20,587 bases of DNA, taken from contig JAILFF010000147.1 of assembly GCA_024697705.1 (NCBI GenBank), positions 1-20,587 of the forward strand. The letters run 5' to 3'. Of this stretch, positions 1-7,133 are shown piece after piece (the first letter of the stretch is position 1; each line of letters opens with the position of its first letter). The position numbers were made by a program, and so were the translations under genes. Below the pieces are notes generated by a model, which worked only from the letters and a program-made list of their open reading frames with translations, had not been told where the DNA came from and ran no database searches. This DNA is from Ruminococcus sp. Its GTDB lineage: Bacteria > Bacillota > Clostridia > Oscillospirales > Ruminococcaceae.

Positions 1-585
1 CAGATGAGCGTATTCCAACTCCTGTTCGGTATACCCCAGTCCCATCATATAGTTTTTCAGCGCGTTCCAGCTGTCGGGAGCATATCCCATGCCGTAGCGC
101 TTTATTGTAGCAGCCTTAAGCCCGCGCACATCAATAAGATATTGCAGGCACCTTTTACCCTCTGGAGTAAAAAGCTGCCGATAGAAAAACCTTGCCGCCT
201 CACGGTTCATTTCGTAGACCTTTTTCTTGTCGGCAAGAGTAATTCTGTGTTTTTTGCCGTTCTGCCCCGTTTCGTAGGCATAATTGCTGCTGTCGGTCGG
301 AAGCTCGATACCGGCGCGTTCGGCAAGCAGCTTGACGGTCTCCATGTAATCGAGATTCTGATATTTCATAATAAACGTGATAATATCGCCGCCGACATGG
401 CAGCCGAAGCAGTAAAAAAATTCCTTATCGGGGTGAACATGGAACGAAGGCGTTTTTTCATTATGAAAGGGACACAGACCGACATAATCCCGTCCCGTCT
501 TTTTTAAATTAACATACTCTCCGATAACGTCAGCTATCGGATTTGCAGATTTCAATCTTTCGGTAAATTCCGGAGGAAAAGCCGT
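1..585 (-). CDS. dnaG: DNA primase, N-terminal part (runs off left edge)
   Basis: DnaG makes RNA primers for replication. The 195 visible codons hold the CHC2-type zinc-binding domain, with CPFH near residues 36-39 and CFGC 17 residues later. Next come the family segment GGDIITFIMKYQNLDY and the start of the Toprim-preceding region. The C-terminal part lies beyond position 1. The natural N-terminus by family comparison is (M)AFPPEFTERLKSANPIADV, but the codon there (585-583) is ACG, not ATG. A strong AAAGGAGGGG lies about 8 bases upstream of it. An in-frame stop (606-604) blocks any longer frame. Other start choices are ATT at 591-589, too close to the ribosome site, or a TTG eight codons further in. 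The gene starts 29 bases after dgt, so the two are probably co-transcribed. The family call is certain; the start is not. Confidence 0.93.
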
Positions 586-614
586 AAAAATCCCCTCCTT
601 TAACTAAGTAAACA

Positions 615-1634
615 TCATCTTCTGCTCCATGCGGCAGGAATATAGATTTCCGAAAAAAGATCGGCGGCGTATTTATCGCTCATTCCTGCTATGTAATCGC
701 ACACCGCCGTTTCCTTGCCGAACCTTTCCGCCAATTTGCGGTAGAGCTCGGGCAGGCGCGAGATATCTCTCATATAATATCCGTAAAGGCTGCCAAGCAT
801 GGATTCGGTCTTTGATTCCTCGGATTTACAAGTCGGATTGCGGTAAACATTCTCAAACATAAAATTTCTGAGATTAACGAACTGCTTGTCCGTTTCGGGC
901 GAAAGCCGAAGCTCTTCAACTCCGTTCGCAATAAGATCGTTTACCAGCGTGGTTATCCTCTCGGATTTTGAAGAACCCAATACATCGGTTATCTCACGCG
1001 GGATCTGTTCCTCGGTAAGTATCCCCGCACGAATAGCGTCGTCTATGTCGTGGTTGAGATAGGCAATAACGTCGGCATAACGGACGACATAGCCCTCCTT
1101 GGTCTCGGCGACCATATTGGTATGCTTTAATATGCCGTCGCGAACCTCGTAGGTAAGATTGAGCCCTTTTCCGCCGTTTTCGATATACCTGACAACTCGA
1201 ACACCCTGCTCGTAATGCTTGAAACCGTGAGGGCAAATGACGTTCAGTGCGCGTTCTCCCGCATGACCGAACGGCGTATGCCCGAGATCGTGTGCCATTG
1301 CGATAGCCTCGGTAAGGTCCTCATTCAGCCGAAAAGCGCGGGCGATAGTTCTTGCGATCTGCCCGACCTCAAGCGTATGAGTGAGCCGTGTGCGGTAATG
1401 ATCTCCCGTAGGGCTCAGAAACACCTGCGTTTTAAGCTTTAACCGACGAAAGGAATTGCAGTGTATGACTTTGTCACGGTCACGCTGGAACTCCGTCCTT
1501 ATGGGACAAAGCTCCGACGGGAACTCCCGTCCCTTAGTTTCCGAAGAAAGACAAGCTTCCCTGCACAGCCAGCCCCGTTCAAAATTTTCATATACCTCTC
1601 TCGGACAAGGATCAGGCAATCTGCTATTATTCAC
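615..1634 (-). CDS. dgt: Deoxyguanosinetriphosphate triphosphohydrolase-like HD protein
   Basis: Predicted dNTP triphosphohydrolase, which cleaves dGTP (or other dNTPs) to the nucleoside and tripolyphosphate. The HD-domain metal ligands are visible: H in RTRLTHTLEV (about residue 86), HD in AMAHDLGHTPFGH (about 115-116) and D in RYADVIAYLNHD (about 188). The N-terminal signature PIRTEFQRDRDKVIHCNSF is typical of the shorter Firmicutes family, and about 339 residues fits. Two in-frame GTG codons are possible starts, at 1643 and 1634. I prefer 1634 because GGTGA lies five bases upstream of it; 1643 has no clear ribosome site. The gene stops 29 bases before dnaG, so an operon is likely. Exact dNTP preference cannot be read from the sequence. 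Confidence 0.9.
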   Translation of the reverse strand: MNNSRLPDPCPREVYENFERGWLCREACLSSETKGREFPSELCPIRTEFQRDRDKVIHCNSFRRLKLKTQVFLSPTGDHYRTRLTHTLEVGQIARTIARAFRLNEDLTEAIAMAHDLGHTPFGHAGERALNVICPHGFKHYEQGVRVVRYIENGGKGLNLTYEVRDGILKHTNMVAETKEGYVVRYADVIAYLNHDIDDAIRAGILTEEQIPREITDVLGSSKSERITTLVNDLIANGVEELRLSPETDKQFVNLRNFMFENVYRNPTCKSEESKTESMLGSLYGYYMRDISRLPELYRKLAERFGKETAVCDYIAGMSDKYAADLFSEIYIPAAWSRR

Positions 1635-1701
1635 AAAAATCACCGCCCGACATAAGCGGCACCAAGCCGCAAAATTGACCTATTACAAAAGTCACTATAT
1701 A

Positions 1702-1752
1702 ATTATACAATATCCGAGCCGAATAACCCTTTATTACGCAATATGCTGTCAA
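1702..1752 (-). promoter_or_regulatory. Candidate promoter of dgt-dnaG
   Basis: On the minus strand a perfect TATAAT (1707-1702) lies about 70 bases before the dgt start. No good -35 box stands at 16-18 bases; a perfect TTGACA (1752-1747) is 39 bases upstream, too far to pair with it. The position suits a dgt-dnaG promoter, but the pairing of boxes is unresolved. Confidence 0.3.
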
Positions 1753-1779
1753 TTATTTTGTGCATACTGACTAAACAGT

Positions 1780-2406
1780 TCAGGAGAAATCCTCAAAAAG
1801 ATCGGCAGTTTCATCAAAACAGATCTTTCCGTTAGCGGCATTTGTCAGATCACGGACAAAGTTGTCGGTCAGCTCGCTTTTGACGATGACCGACATCGAA
1901 ACGCTGTCGGAAAAATCCTCTCGCAATACCTTTGCGCCGAAACCCGGGATCAGGGCGCTGATACGTCCGTAAAGCTCGTAGGAGCAATTAAAATCGAAGC
2001 GTGAGCAGCGGCAGATCTCCATAATATGCGCGTTATCGACAGCTGCCTTACACGCGCCCGAGTAGGCTCTCGCAAGACCTCCGGTCCCAAGAAGAATCCC
2101 TCCGAAGTATCTTGTCACAACCACGCAGACATCGGTAAGCCCCGCGCCTCGGAGCGTTTCAAGCACAGGAACGCCGCCCGTGCCCTGCGGTTCTCCATCA
2201 TCGCTGTAACGGCTCGTGTTTCCGTCACGAAGGATATAGGCGTAAACATTGTGCCTTGCTTTGCGGTTTTCGCTTTTTATACGGTTGATATGCTCTATCG
2301 CCTGCTCCTCGTTTTGCACCGGCACAAGCGACGCTATAAAGCGTGATTTCTTTTCTTCAAGCTCACCGACCGCGGCACAGCCTATCGTTCTGAAACTGTC
2401 AGACAT
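1780..2406 (-). CDS. YigZ/IMPACT family protein
   Basis: 208-residue member of the UPF0029 (IMPACT N-terminal) family, called YigZ in E. coli and YvyE in Bacillus. Visible signatures are KKSRFIASLVPV near residue 20, the family core KARHNVYAYILRDG and YSDDGEPQGTGGVPVLE (about 50-80), and VVVTRYFGGILLGTGGLARAY (about 97-116). A smaller C-terminal ferredoxin-like domain follows. Bacterial members have no firmly fixed biochemical role; eukaryotic IMPACT modulates the Gcn2 pathway. The start is well supported by AAGGAGG about 9 bases upstream. It lies after the rpmE terminator, so it should have its own promoter, which I could not identify with confidence. A 136-base gap separates it from dgt. 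Confidence 0.92.
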   Translation of the reverse strand: MSDSFRTIGCAAVGELEEKKSRFIASLVPVQNEEQAIEHINRIKSENRKARHNVYAYILRDGNTSRYSDDGEPQGTGGVPVLETLRGAGLTDVCVVVTRYFGGILLGTGGLARAYSGACKAAVDNAHIMEICRCSRFDFNCSYELYGRISALIPGFGAKVLREDFSDSVSMSVIVKSELTDNFVRDLTNAANGKICFDETADLFEDFS

Positions 2407-2460
2407 TTATTATACGCCTCCTTAGTGAAAATACGACAAAAACCGAGTAATCAATATATG

Positions 2461-2488
2461 AAAAAAGAGCGGCAAAGACTGCCGCTCT
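2461..2488 (-). terminator. Intrinsic terminator of rpmE
   Basis: A 9-bp perfect stem (AGAGCGGCA / TGCCGCTCT, 2466-2474 and 2480-2488) with a 5-base loop is followed on the minus strand by a run of six T. It begins six bases past the rpmE stop. Confidence 0.93.
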
Positions 2489-2494
2489 GCCCGA

Positions 2495-2695
2495 TCAATC
2501 GAGCTTGAATCTCTTCTTGAATCTGTCAACACGTCCACCGGTATCAACAAGCTTCTGCTTACCGGTGAAGAACGGGTGGCACTTAGAGCAAATTTCTACC
2601 TTGATATCCTTCTTGGTGGAACGAGTCTTGATGACATTTCCGCAAGCACAGGTAATGGTAGTTTCCTCATACTTAGGATGAATACCCTCTTTCAT
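2495..2695 (-). CDS. rpmE: 50S ribosomal protein L31
   Basis: 66-residue L31, a component of the large ribosomal subunit. The sequence begins [20 protein letters not shown], with CAC near residues 15-17 and CSKC near 36-39. This is the zinc-binding (C+) form. The conserved [20 protein letters not shown] follows. The start at 2695 is chosen over an in-frame ATG at 2746 because GGAGGAG lies just upstream of it and the extra 17 residues are not part of L31; they are the structured leader read in frame. It is monocistronic: a consensus promoter about 100 bases upstream and a terminator directly after the stop. Confidence 0.97.
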   Translation of the reverse strand: MKEGIHPKYEETTITCACGNVIKTRSTKKDIKVEICSKCHPFFTGKQKLVDTGGRVDRFKKRFKLD

Positions 2696-2709
2696 TCTTT
2701 CTCCTCCTT

Positions 2710-2762
2710 TCCGGAACATTCTTGTGACTTTATCATAGAAGCCCATCAGAGTAATGTCCGGA
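2710..2762 (-). promoter_or_regulatory. Structured leader hairpin before rpmE
   Basis: In the rpmE transcript leader, TCCGGACATT (2762-2753) can pair with AATGTTCCGGA (2720-2710), giving a 6-bp plus 4-bp stem with one bulged A and a loop of about 32 bases. It ends directly before the AAGGAGG ribosome site, which suits autogenous control. Ribosomal-protein leader motifs for L31 are known in Firmicutes; I have not tested whether this one matches. Confidence 0.5.
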
Positions 2763-2793
2763 CAGTAGTTCTATGTCAGCACTTAACTTTTAT

Positions 2794-2822
2794 ATTTTAT
2801 CACAAAATCGGAGATATGTCAA
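2794..2822 (-). promoter_or_regulatory. Promoter of rpmE
   Basis: Minus-strand TTGACA (2822-2817), a 17-base spacer, then TAAAAT (2799-2794) preceded by an extended -10 TG. This places the transcript start about 90 bases before the rpmE start codon, leaving room for the hairpin leader. Confidence 0.88.
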
Positions 2823-2850
2823 TGACTCAAGCATCGAATTAACTATTTAT

Positions 2851-4041
2851 TTACAAATTATTGACAAGTTCATCCAAAATACGGTGCGCAGCGTCAAGCT
2901 TTGACATTTTTTCGAGCGCAACGGTACCGTTTTGAGTGATAATGGTAATGACATTTGTATCGGTGCCGAAGCCCGCGCCCTCTGTTTTCAGCGAGTTGGC
3001 GCATATCATGTCGCAATTTTTGGAAATAAGCTTTTTATGCGAATTTTCGATAAGATTTTCCGTTTCCATGGAAAAGCCGCAAAGCAGCTGACCCGAACGT
3101 TTGTGTTCTCCAAGATGTTTCAGAATATCCTTAGTGCGTTTTAACGGTATAGAAAGATCGGAATCGCTCTTTTTGAGCTTGTTTTCGGCACAGTCAACAG
3201 GCGTATAATCGGCAACGGCAGCTGCTTTGATAATAATATCGTAATCATCGGCAGACTGCGTAACCGCTTCAAACATATCATCGGCGCTTGTCACGTTCAC
3301 GACCTTGACAAACGGAGGCATTTTTTCGGTACAGCTGCCCGCCACAAGAGTGACCTCCGCGCCGCGCATACTGGCGGCTCTTGCGAGAGCTATGCCCATT
3401 TTTCCCGTTGAACGATTTGTTATGTAACGCACGGGATCAATAGCCTCTCTCGTAGCGCCGGCAGTAACCAGCACCTTCAGACCCGCCATATCCTTTTCAC
3501 AGGCAAGCTCCTGAACAATATAGTCGATAAGAGTCTGAACATCAGGCAGCTTGCCGTCACCGATATCCCCGTTGGCAAGCATACCCCTGATCGGTCGGAT
3601 AATACCGTACCCGAAATCCTCCAGCTTTTGGATATTATCAAGCACGATCGGATTATGCAGCATATTATGATTCATGGCGGGAGCGATCAGCTTTTTGCAG
3701 GTACAAGCCATAACGGTTGTTGTGAGCATATCGTCGGCGATCCCTCCCGCGATCTTTCCTATAACATTTGCGCTTGCGGGAGCAACAAGAAAAATATCGG
3801 CAGACTTAGCGAGTGCAACGTGCTCCACGCTGTACTGAAAATTTCTGTCAAATGTGTCAATAAGGCATTTGTGCTGCGTGAGAGTTTCAAAGGTTATCGG
3901 ATTGATGAACTGAGTGGCATTCCGAGTCATCAAAACATGAACATCGGCATGGAGCTTGGTAAGCTCTCTTGCGCAGTCAGCCATTTTGTAAGCAGCTATA
4001 CTCCCCGTAACACCCAACAACACTGTATTGCCTTTCAGCAT
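2851..4041 (-). CDS. coaBC: Phosphopantothenoylcysteine decarboxylase / phosphopantothenate-cysteine ligase
   Basis: Bifunctional coenzyme A enzyme (396 residues). The CoaB half joins 4'-phosphopantothenate to cysteine using CTP; the CoaC half decarboxylates the product using FMN. CoaC: flavin-binding GVTGSIAAYK (10-19), active-site H74 in SVEHVALAK, PASANVIGK (88-96) and PAMN (121-124). CoaB: TAGATREAIDPVRYITNRST (193-212), AAAVADYTP, NKLKK and KRTKDIL. In the substrate clamp the usual A-C-G-x-x-G-x-G-R pattern reads ANGDIGDGK, so the Cys essential in E. coli Dfp (Cys158) is Asn157 here. The start has AAGGAAGTG about 5 bases upstream. It is followed by rpmE with its own promoter, so it is likely a single-gene unit. 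Confidence 0.95.
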   Translation of the reverse strand: MLKGNTVLLGVTGSIAAYKMADCARELTKLHADVHVLMTRNATQFINPITFETLTQHKCLIDTFDRNFQYSVEHVALAKSADIFLVAPASANVIGKIAGGIADDMLTTTVMACTCKKLIAPAMNHNMLHNPIVLDNIQKLEDFGYGIIRPIRGMLANGDIGDGKLPDVQTLIDYIVQELACEKDMAGLKVLVTAGATREAIDPVRYITNRSTGKMGIALARAASMRGAEVTLVAGSCTEKMPPFVKVVNVTSADDMFEAVTQSADDYDIIIKAAAVADYTPVDCAENKLKKSDSDLSIPLKRTKDILKHLGEHKRSGQLLCGFSMETENLIENSHKKLISKNCDMICANSLKTEGAGFGTDTNVITIITQNGTVALEKMSKLDAAHRILDELVNNL

Positions 4042-4112
4042 AAAATCACTTCCTTTTTATAAATACCATGTAAAATAATATTACTTAACAAGTCAAAGCG
4101 TAGTGAAATGTC

Positions 4113-4208
4113 CGTAAAGTAAATAGGCTTGAAAACAAGTAAAAGCGCGAAATACGGCAGCATTTAGCGATAAACATCACTAAAATACGTAAAGTGGCTA
4201 AACTTTAC
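4113..4208 (-). other. Repeats and small hairpins in the coaBC upstream region
   Basis: The 270-base gap before coaBC contains three small inverted repeats: GTAAAGT/ACTTTAC (4189-4208, 6-base loop), TTTAGTGA/TCGCTAAA (4184-4163, with one G-T pair in the minus-strand RNA) and CTTG/CAAG (4128-4139). CGTAAAGT occurs as a direct repeat at 4113-4120 and 4188-4195. No gene is visible in the gap. Confidence 0.4.
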
Positions 4209-4237
4209 ATAATTCTATGTGCCTTGATTTCTGTCAA
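4209..4237 (-). promoter_or_regulatory. Candidate promoter of coaBC
   Basis: Minus-strand TTGACA (4237-4232), a 17-base spacer, then AATTAT (4214-4209), four of six matches to the -10 consensus. The distance to coaBC would be about 160 bases. Confidence 0.4.
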
Positions 4238-4261
4238 GTGGACTACTTAACATTGTTCTTG

Positions 4262-4302
4262 ATAAAAGCAAACGACCGCATACGGCAAAACCGTACACGG
4301 TC
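4262..4302 (-). terminator. Terminator after the membrane/coiled-coil gene
   Basis: Inverted repeat GACCG-CA-TACGG, loop CAAAA, CCGTA-CA-CGGTC (4274-4302), followed on the minus strand by the T-rich GTTTGCTTTTAT. It starts 10 bases past the stop of the upstream gene. Confidence 0.75.
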
Positions 4303-4311
4303 ATATTATTA

Positions 4312-5145
4312 TCAGCGTTTTTTCTTATGTTTGCTATGTCGATTAACATATTTCATGATCTCCTCGGGGCTGTAAGGATCAACCGTGTTATCATCAAGCT
4401 CATCAAAATAAGACTTCTTCTTTTTCTTAAGTCTCTTGCCGAATATTCTTTCTTTAAGAGATTTTTTCGTACTCGGCTTAATGCTTTCCAAAGGATTATT
4501 GAACCGTTCCTTTTCATGCTCTTCCAACTCGCGGATATAGTTGCGTTCTATCTCATGATTTTCCATGAGCGAATTAAGCTGCTGTAAAAGTAACTTTTGT
4601 TCCAAAATACCCGCCGCGTCCTCGCAGGTATCAGCCTCGCCTGTTTCAATGTACTCTCTCAGATCGGTCAGATATTTTTCATCGCTGAGACTGATAAAAG
4701 GCACTTCTTCATCAAGGCCCTTGACATAATCCTCTTTAAGCTTGACGATCTCGGGTTCAAGATTCCTCAGTCTTTCTATTTCGTCAATTATCCACTCATT
4801 CGTTTCACTTTGTTTTTCCATTTTCTGATCGAGCTTGTATCTGTTGAACGAAATAAAAAAAGCCATTGCCCCTATAAAAACAAACGCTGCTATCCCGAGC
4901 GATACGAGAAACGTCCTCGAAATAATCAGTACAATAAGGAAAACAACAAGAGCCCCACCGCCTGCTATTCCGGTATCGCGGGTCAGCCTTGATTTCATGT
5001 CAAATAATTCCTGAACGTAAACATCATCATGTATCAGTGTTTGAAGATACGCCTGATTTTCTTTGTTTTGCGTAATTTTAGCTTCTTTAAGTTCATATCG
5101 TTTAAAAAGCTCTTCGGCGTGATCCAAGCGTTCAAGCTCTGTCAT
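4312..5145 (-). CDS. Membrane protein with coiled-coil segments, unknown function
   Basis: I do not recognise a family. The 277-residue product starts MTELERLDHAEELFKRYELK. Residues 1-55 are charged and helical. Two hydrophobic segments follow (about 60-76 and 79-100) with only a short turn between them, so a helical hairpin in the membrane is likely. From about 101 to 215 it is Glu/Lys/Leu-rich and looks coiled-coil. The C-terminus is very basic (KRLKKKKKS, KHKKKR). The start at 5145 has AAGGA about 8 bases upstream; longer in-frame ATGs at 5151 and 5205 fit worse, and 5205 lies at the expected transcript start of the strong promoter. It stands alone between its own promoter and terminator. 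A role tied to the envelope or nucleoid is only a guess from the layout. Confidence 0.8.
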   Translation of the reverse strand: MTELERLDHAEELFKRYELKEAKITQNKENQAYLQTLIHDDVYVQELFDMKSRLTRDTGIAGGGALVVFLIVLIISRTFLVSLGIAAFVFIGAMAFFISFNRYKLDQKMEKQSETNEWIIDEIERLRNLEPEIVKLKEDYVKGLDEEVPFISLSDEKYLTDLREYIETGEADTCEDAAGILEQKLLLQQLNSLMENHEIERNYIRELEEHEKERFNNPLESIKPSTKKSLKERIFGKRLKKKKKSYFDELDDNTVDPYSPEEIMKYVNRHSKHKKKR

Positions 5146-5210
5146 ACACATCTTCCTTTTTTGGTTCAATGCTGAGACAGGACATATACCTCTCCCATGT
5201 AACAAATAAA

Positions 5211-5239
5211 ATTATATCACAAATTTTATTTATTGTCAA
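5211..5239 (-). promoter_or_regulatory. Strong promoter of the membrane/coiled-coil gene
   Basis: Minus-strand TTGACA (5239-5234), exactly 17 bases, then TATAAT (5216-5211) with an extended -10 TGA. This is a perfect sigma-A consensus. The predicted transcript start near 5204 rules out translation from 5205 and supports the start at 5145. Confidence 0.93.
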
Positions 5240-5309
5240 GATTATCTATCTGATTTTTTTAAATAACAATGAATATATTTCTTGTCTCCATCATAAGGCT
5301 AATGGATCT

Positions 5310-5786
5310 TCAAGTCGTATGTGAAATATTTGTATCGGCAGCATAGAGCTCTTCCCGCCCGAAAAGAATGAAGTTTCTTTTTTCGCGAAGTATAAAGTAC
5401 CTTATAATATCGTCCAACAGCGAACCTATTGCCGAAAGCGCGAACCATATCCCCGAAAACAGCGGACATATCTGCCCGTCGAGGTTCATCGGCAGCTCGG
5501 AATAGTCCCAGATACAAAGTCCCATTCGCACGTTCAGCAGTTCTCCTGTCAGCAGTTCGCAGAGTGTAATGAATACCGCCGACATCAGTGACCTTGCCAG
5601 CACCTTGACCAGCGTTCTCTCCCTGCTGTTCAGAATGTGGATCAGCAGCATCGCCATTCCGCCGAGTATTCCCATAGATATATGGGTAAATCCACGGGAT
5701 ATGTCCTCGATCAGCCCGTAGGCAAATCCCCCGCTCAAAAACACCGCGACTGCGCCAAGTGCCGCGTATTTACGTTTTTTCTTCAT
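5310..5786 (-). CDS. CmpB-type (ABC-transporter type IV family) membrane protein
   Basis: 158-residue integral membrane protein with hydrophobic segments near residues 8-26, 32-52, 62-82 and 104-125. The segment CELLTGELLNVRMGLCIWDY (about 77-96), then SELPMNLDGQICPLF and GIWF, is the signature of the family named putative ABC-transporter type IV (CmpB-like), common in Clostridia and without an assigned substrate. A basic MKKKRK start suits membrane insertion with the N-terminus inside. A run of seven G five bases upstream is the ribosome site. That run is also the 3' arm of a long hairpin spanning the gap after ahcY. It is probably the last gene of the ahcY transcript. No clear terminator follows. 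Confidence 0.82.
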   Translation of the reverse strand: MKKKRKYAALGAVAVFLSGGFAYGLIEDISRGFTHISMGILGGMAMLLIHILNSRERTLVKVLARSLMSAVFITLCELLTGELLNVRMGLCIWDYSELPMNLDGQICPLFSGIWFALSAIGSLLDDIIRYFILREKRNFILFGREELYAADTNISHTT

Positions 5787-5792
5787 AAAATC

Positions 5793-5846
5793 CCCCCCGT
5801 TAGCCGGTCAACACATCTTTGATTCATTATTGACGGGTACGGAGGG
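5793..5846 (-). promoter_or_regulatory. Hairpin covering the ribosome site of the CmpB-type gene
   Basis: On the minus strand CCCTCCGT (5846-5839) can pair with ACGGGGGG (5800-5793), with one T-G pair. Inside it, CC and GTCAA can pair with TTGAC and GG, leaving an 18-base loop. The G-run is the likely Shine-Dalgarno of the next gene. It could be translational control, or a terminator for ahcY, although the following ATTTTATG is a weak T-tract. Confidence 0.4.
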
Positions 5847-5865
5847 TTTTAATCAGATGTAATTA

Positions 5866-7110
5866 TCAAACCTGCCAGCTGTTCAGATAATCGTGCTGTG
5901 CGGGAGTCAGCTTATCAATCTCCACGCCCCAGAACCGCAGCTTGCGCTCGGCTACCTCGTTGTCTATCTCTTCGGGAACGCTGATTATCTTCTCGTTAAG
6001 CCTGTCCTTGTTTTTAACAAGATACGCCGCCGAAAGCGCCTGAATTGCGAAGGACATATCCATGATCTCGGCGGGGTGTCCGTCGCCTGCCGCAAGGTTT
6101 ACCAGTCTTCCCTCGCCGATAACGAACACAGTTCTGCCGTCGGGCAGCTTGTAACCCTGAATATTATTGCGGGCTTCGTAAACCTCTGCGGCAAGCTCGT
6201 GCAGCCGCGCCACAGCTACCTCACAGTCAAAATGACCCGCATTGCAGAGGATAGCGCCGTCCTTAAGATTTGCAAAGCTGCTGTCGGTGATAACGTCCTT
6301 GCAGCCTGTTACGGTAACAAACAGATCACCGATCTTCGCGGCTTCTTCCATTTTCATGACCTTAAAGCCGTCCATGACAGCCTCCATAGCCTTGACAGGG
6401 TCGATCTCGGTAACGATAACCGACGCGCCGAGCCCCTTAGCACGCATGGCAACGCCCTTACCGCACCAGCCATAGCCTGCAACTACGACGTTCTTTCCCG
6501 CTACGATAAGATTGGTCGTGCGGTTGATACCGTCCCAAACCGACTGTCCCGTGCCGTAGCGGTTGTCGAAGAGATATTTGCATCTCGCATTGTTGACAAG
6601 CACCATCGGGAATTTCAGCTCTCCCGCCTTATTCATGGCTATCAGCCTGATTATACCCGTAGTGGTCTCCTCGCAGCCGCCTATCACGTTCGGGATAAGC
6701 TCGGGATATTCGTTGTGTATCATGTTGACCAGATCGCCGCCGTCGTCTATGATAATGTTCGGCGCGATCTTCACTACCCGCGAAATATGATGATGGTATT
6801 CCTCGGGCGTTGAACCGTGCCATGCGAAAACGTTCAGCCCGTCGTGTACGAGCGCCGCAGCAACATCGTCCTGCGTCGAAAGCGGATTGCTGCCGGTAAC
6901 ATACATCTCCGCGCCGCCCGCTGCCAGCACCTTGCAAAGGTATGCGGTCTTTGCCTCAAGATGCACCGAAAGCGCGACTTTAAGCCCCGTAAAAGGCTTG
7001 TCGCGCTCGAATTCCTCGCGGACGCTGTTAAGAATATCCATATTTCTGCGGACCCATTCGATCTTTCTTGCTCCTGATTCCCACAGTCCTTCGTCTCTTA
7101 TTTCACTCAT
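5866..7110 (-). CDS. ahcY: Adenosylhomocysteinase, short (Thermotoga/archaeal-type) form
   Basis: S-adenosylhomocysteine hydrolase reversibly splits SAH, the by-product of SAM-dependent methylation, into adenosine and homocysteine using bound NAD. The 414 residues match the short form that lacks the insertion of plant and many bacterial enzymes. Visible: HLEAKTAYL (50-58), GSNPLSTQDDVAAAL (73-87), DDGGDL (122-127), GGCEETTTG (144-152), K178 and DN (182-183) in KYLFDNRYGTGQS, NAD fold GYGWCGKG (212-219), NAGHFD, GEGRLVNLAAGDGHP, and a C-terminal segment ending YLNSWQV. The usual VND before the catalytic Lys reads VNN, so Asp is replaced by Asn174. AAAGGAAG lies upstream of the start. It follows the P-loop kinase gene by 23 bases, so it is probably co-transcribed. 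S-inosylhomocysteine as substrate, known in a methanogen relative, cannot be excluded. Confidence 0.95.
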   Translation of the reverse strand: MSEIRDEGLWESGARKIEWVRRNMDILNSVREEFERDKPFTGLKVALSVHLEAKTAYLCKVLAAGGAEMYVTGSNPLSTQDDVAAALVHDGLNVFAWHGSTPEEYHHHISRVVKIAPNIIIDDGGDLVNMIHNEYPELIPNVIGGCEETTTGIIRLIAMNKAGELKFPMVLVNNARCKYLFDNRYGTGQSVWDGINRTTNLIVAGKNVVVAGYGWCGKGVAMRAKGLGASVIVTEIDPVKAMEAVMDGFKVMKMEEAAKIGDLFVTVTGCKDVITDSSFANLKDGAILCNAGHFDCEVAVARLHELAAEVYEARNNIQGYKLPDGRTVFVIGEGRLVNLAAGDGHPAEIMDMSFAIQALSAAYLVKNKDRLNEKIISVPEEIDNEVAERKLRFWGVEIDKLTPAQHDYLNSWQV

Positions 7111-7133
7111 TTTTATATCTTCCTTTCGGTATA

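Noticed and set aside
4..507. Plus-strand open frame of 167 codons
   Set aside because: It is antisense to the clear dnaG reading with its zinc motif, and its translation shows no known domain.
2696..2746. N-terminal extension of L31 from an upstream ATG
   Set aside because: The extra residues are not in the L31 family, lie in the hairpin leader, and the internal ATG has the strong ribosome site.
5893..6813. Plus-strand open frame of 306 codons
   Set aside because: It lies opposite the fully motif-supported ahcY; it is a shadow of codon bias.
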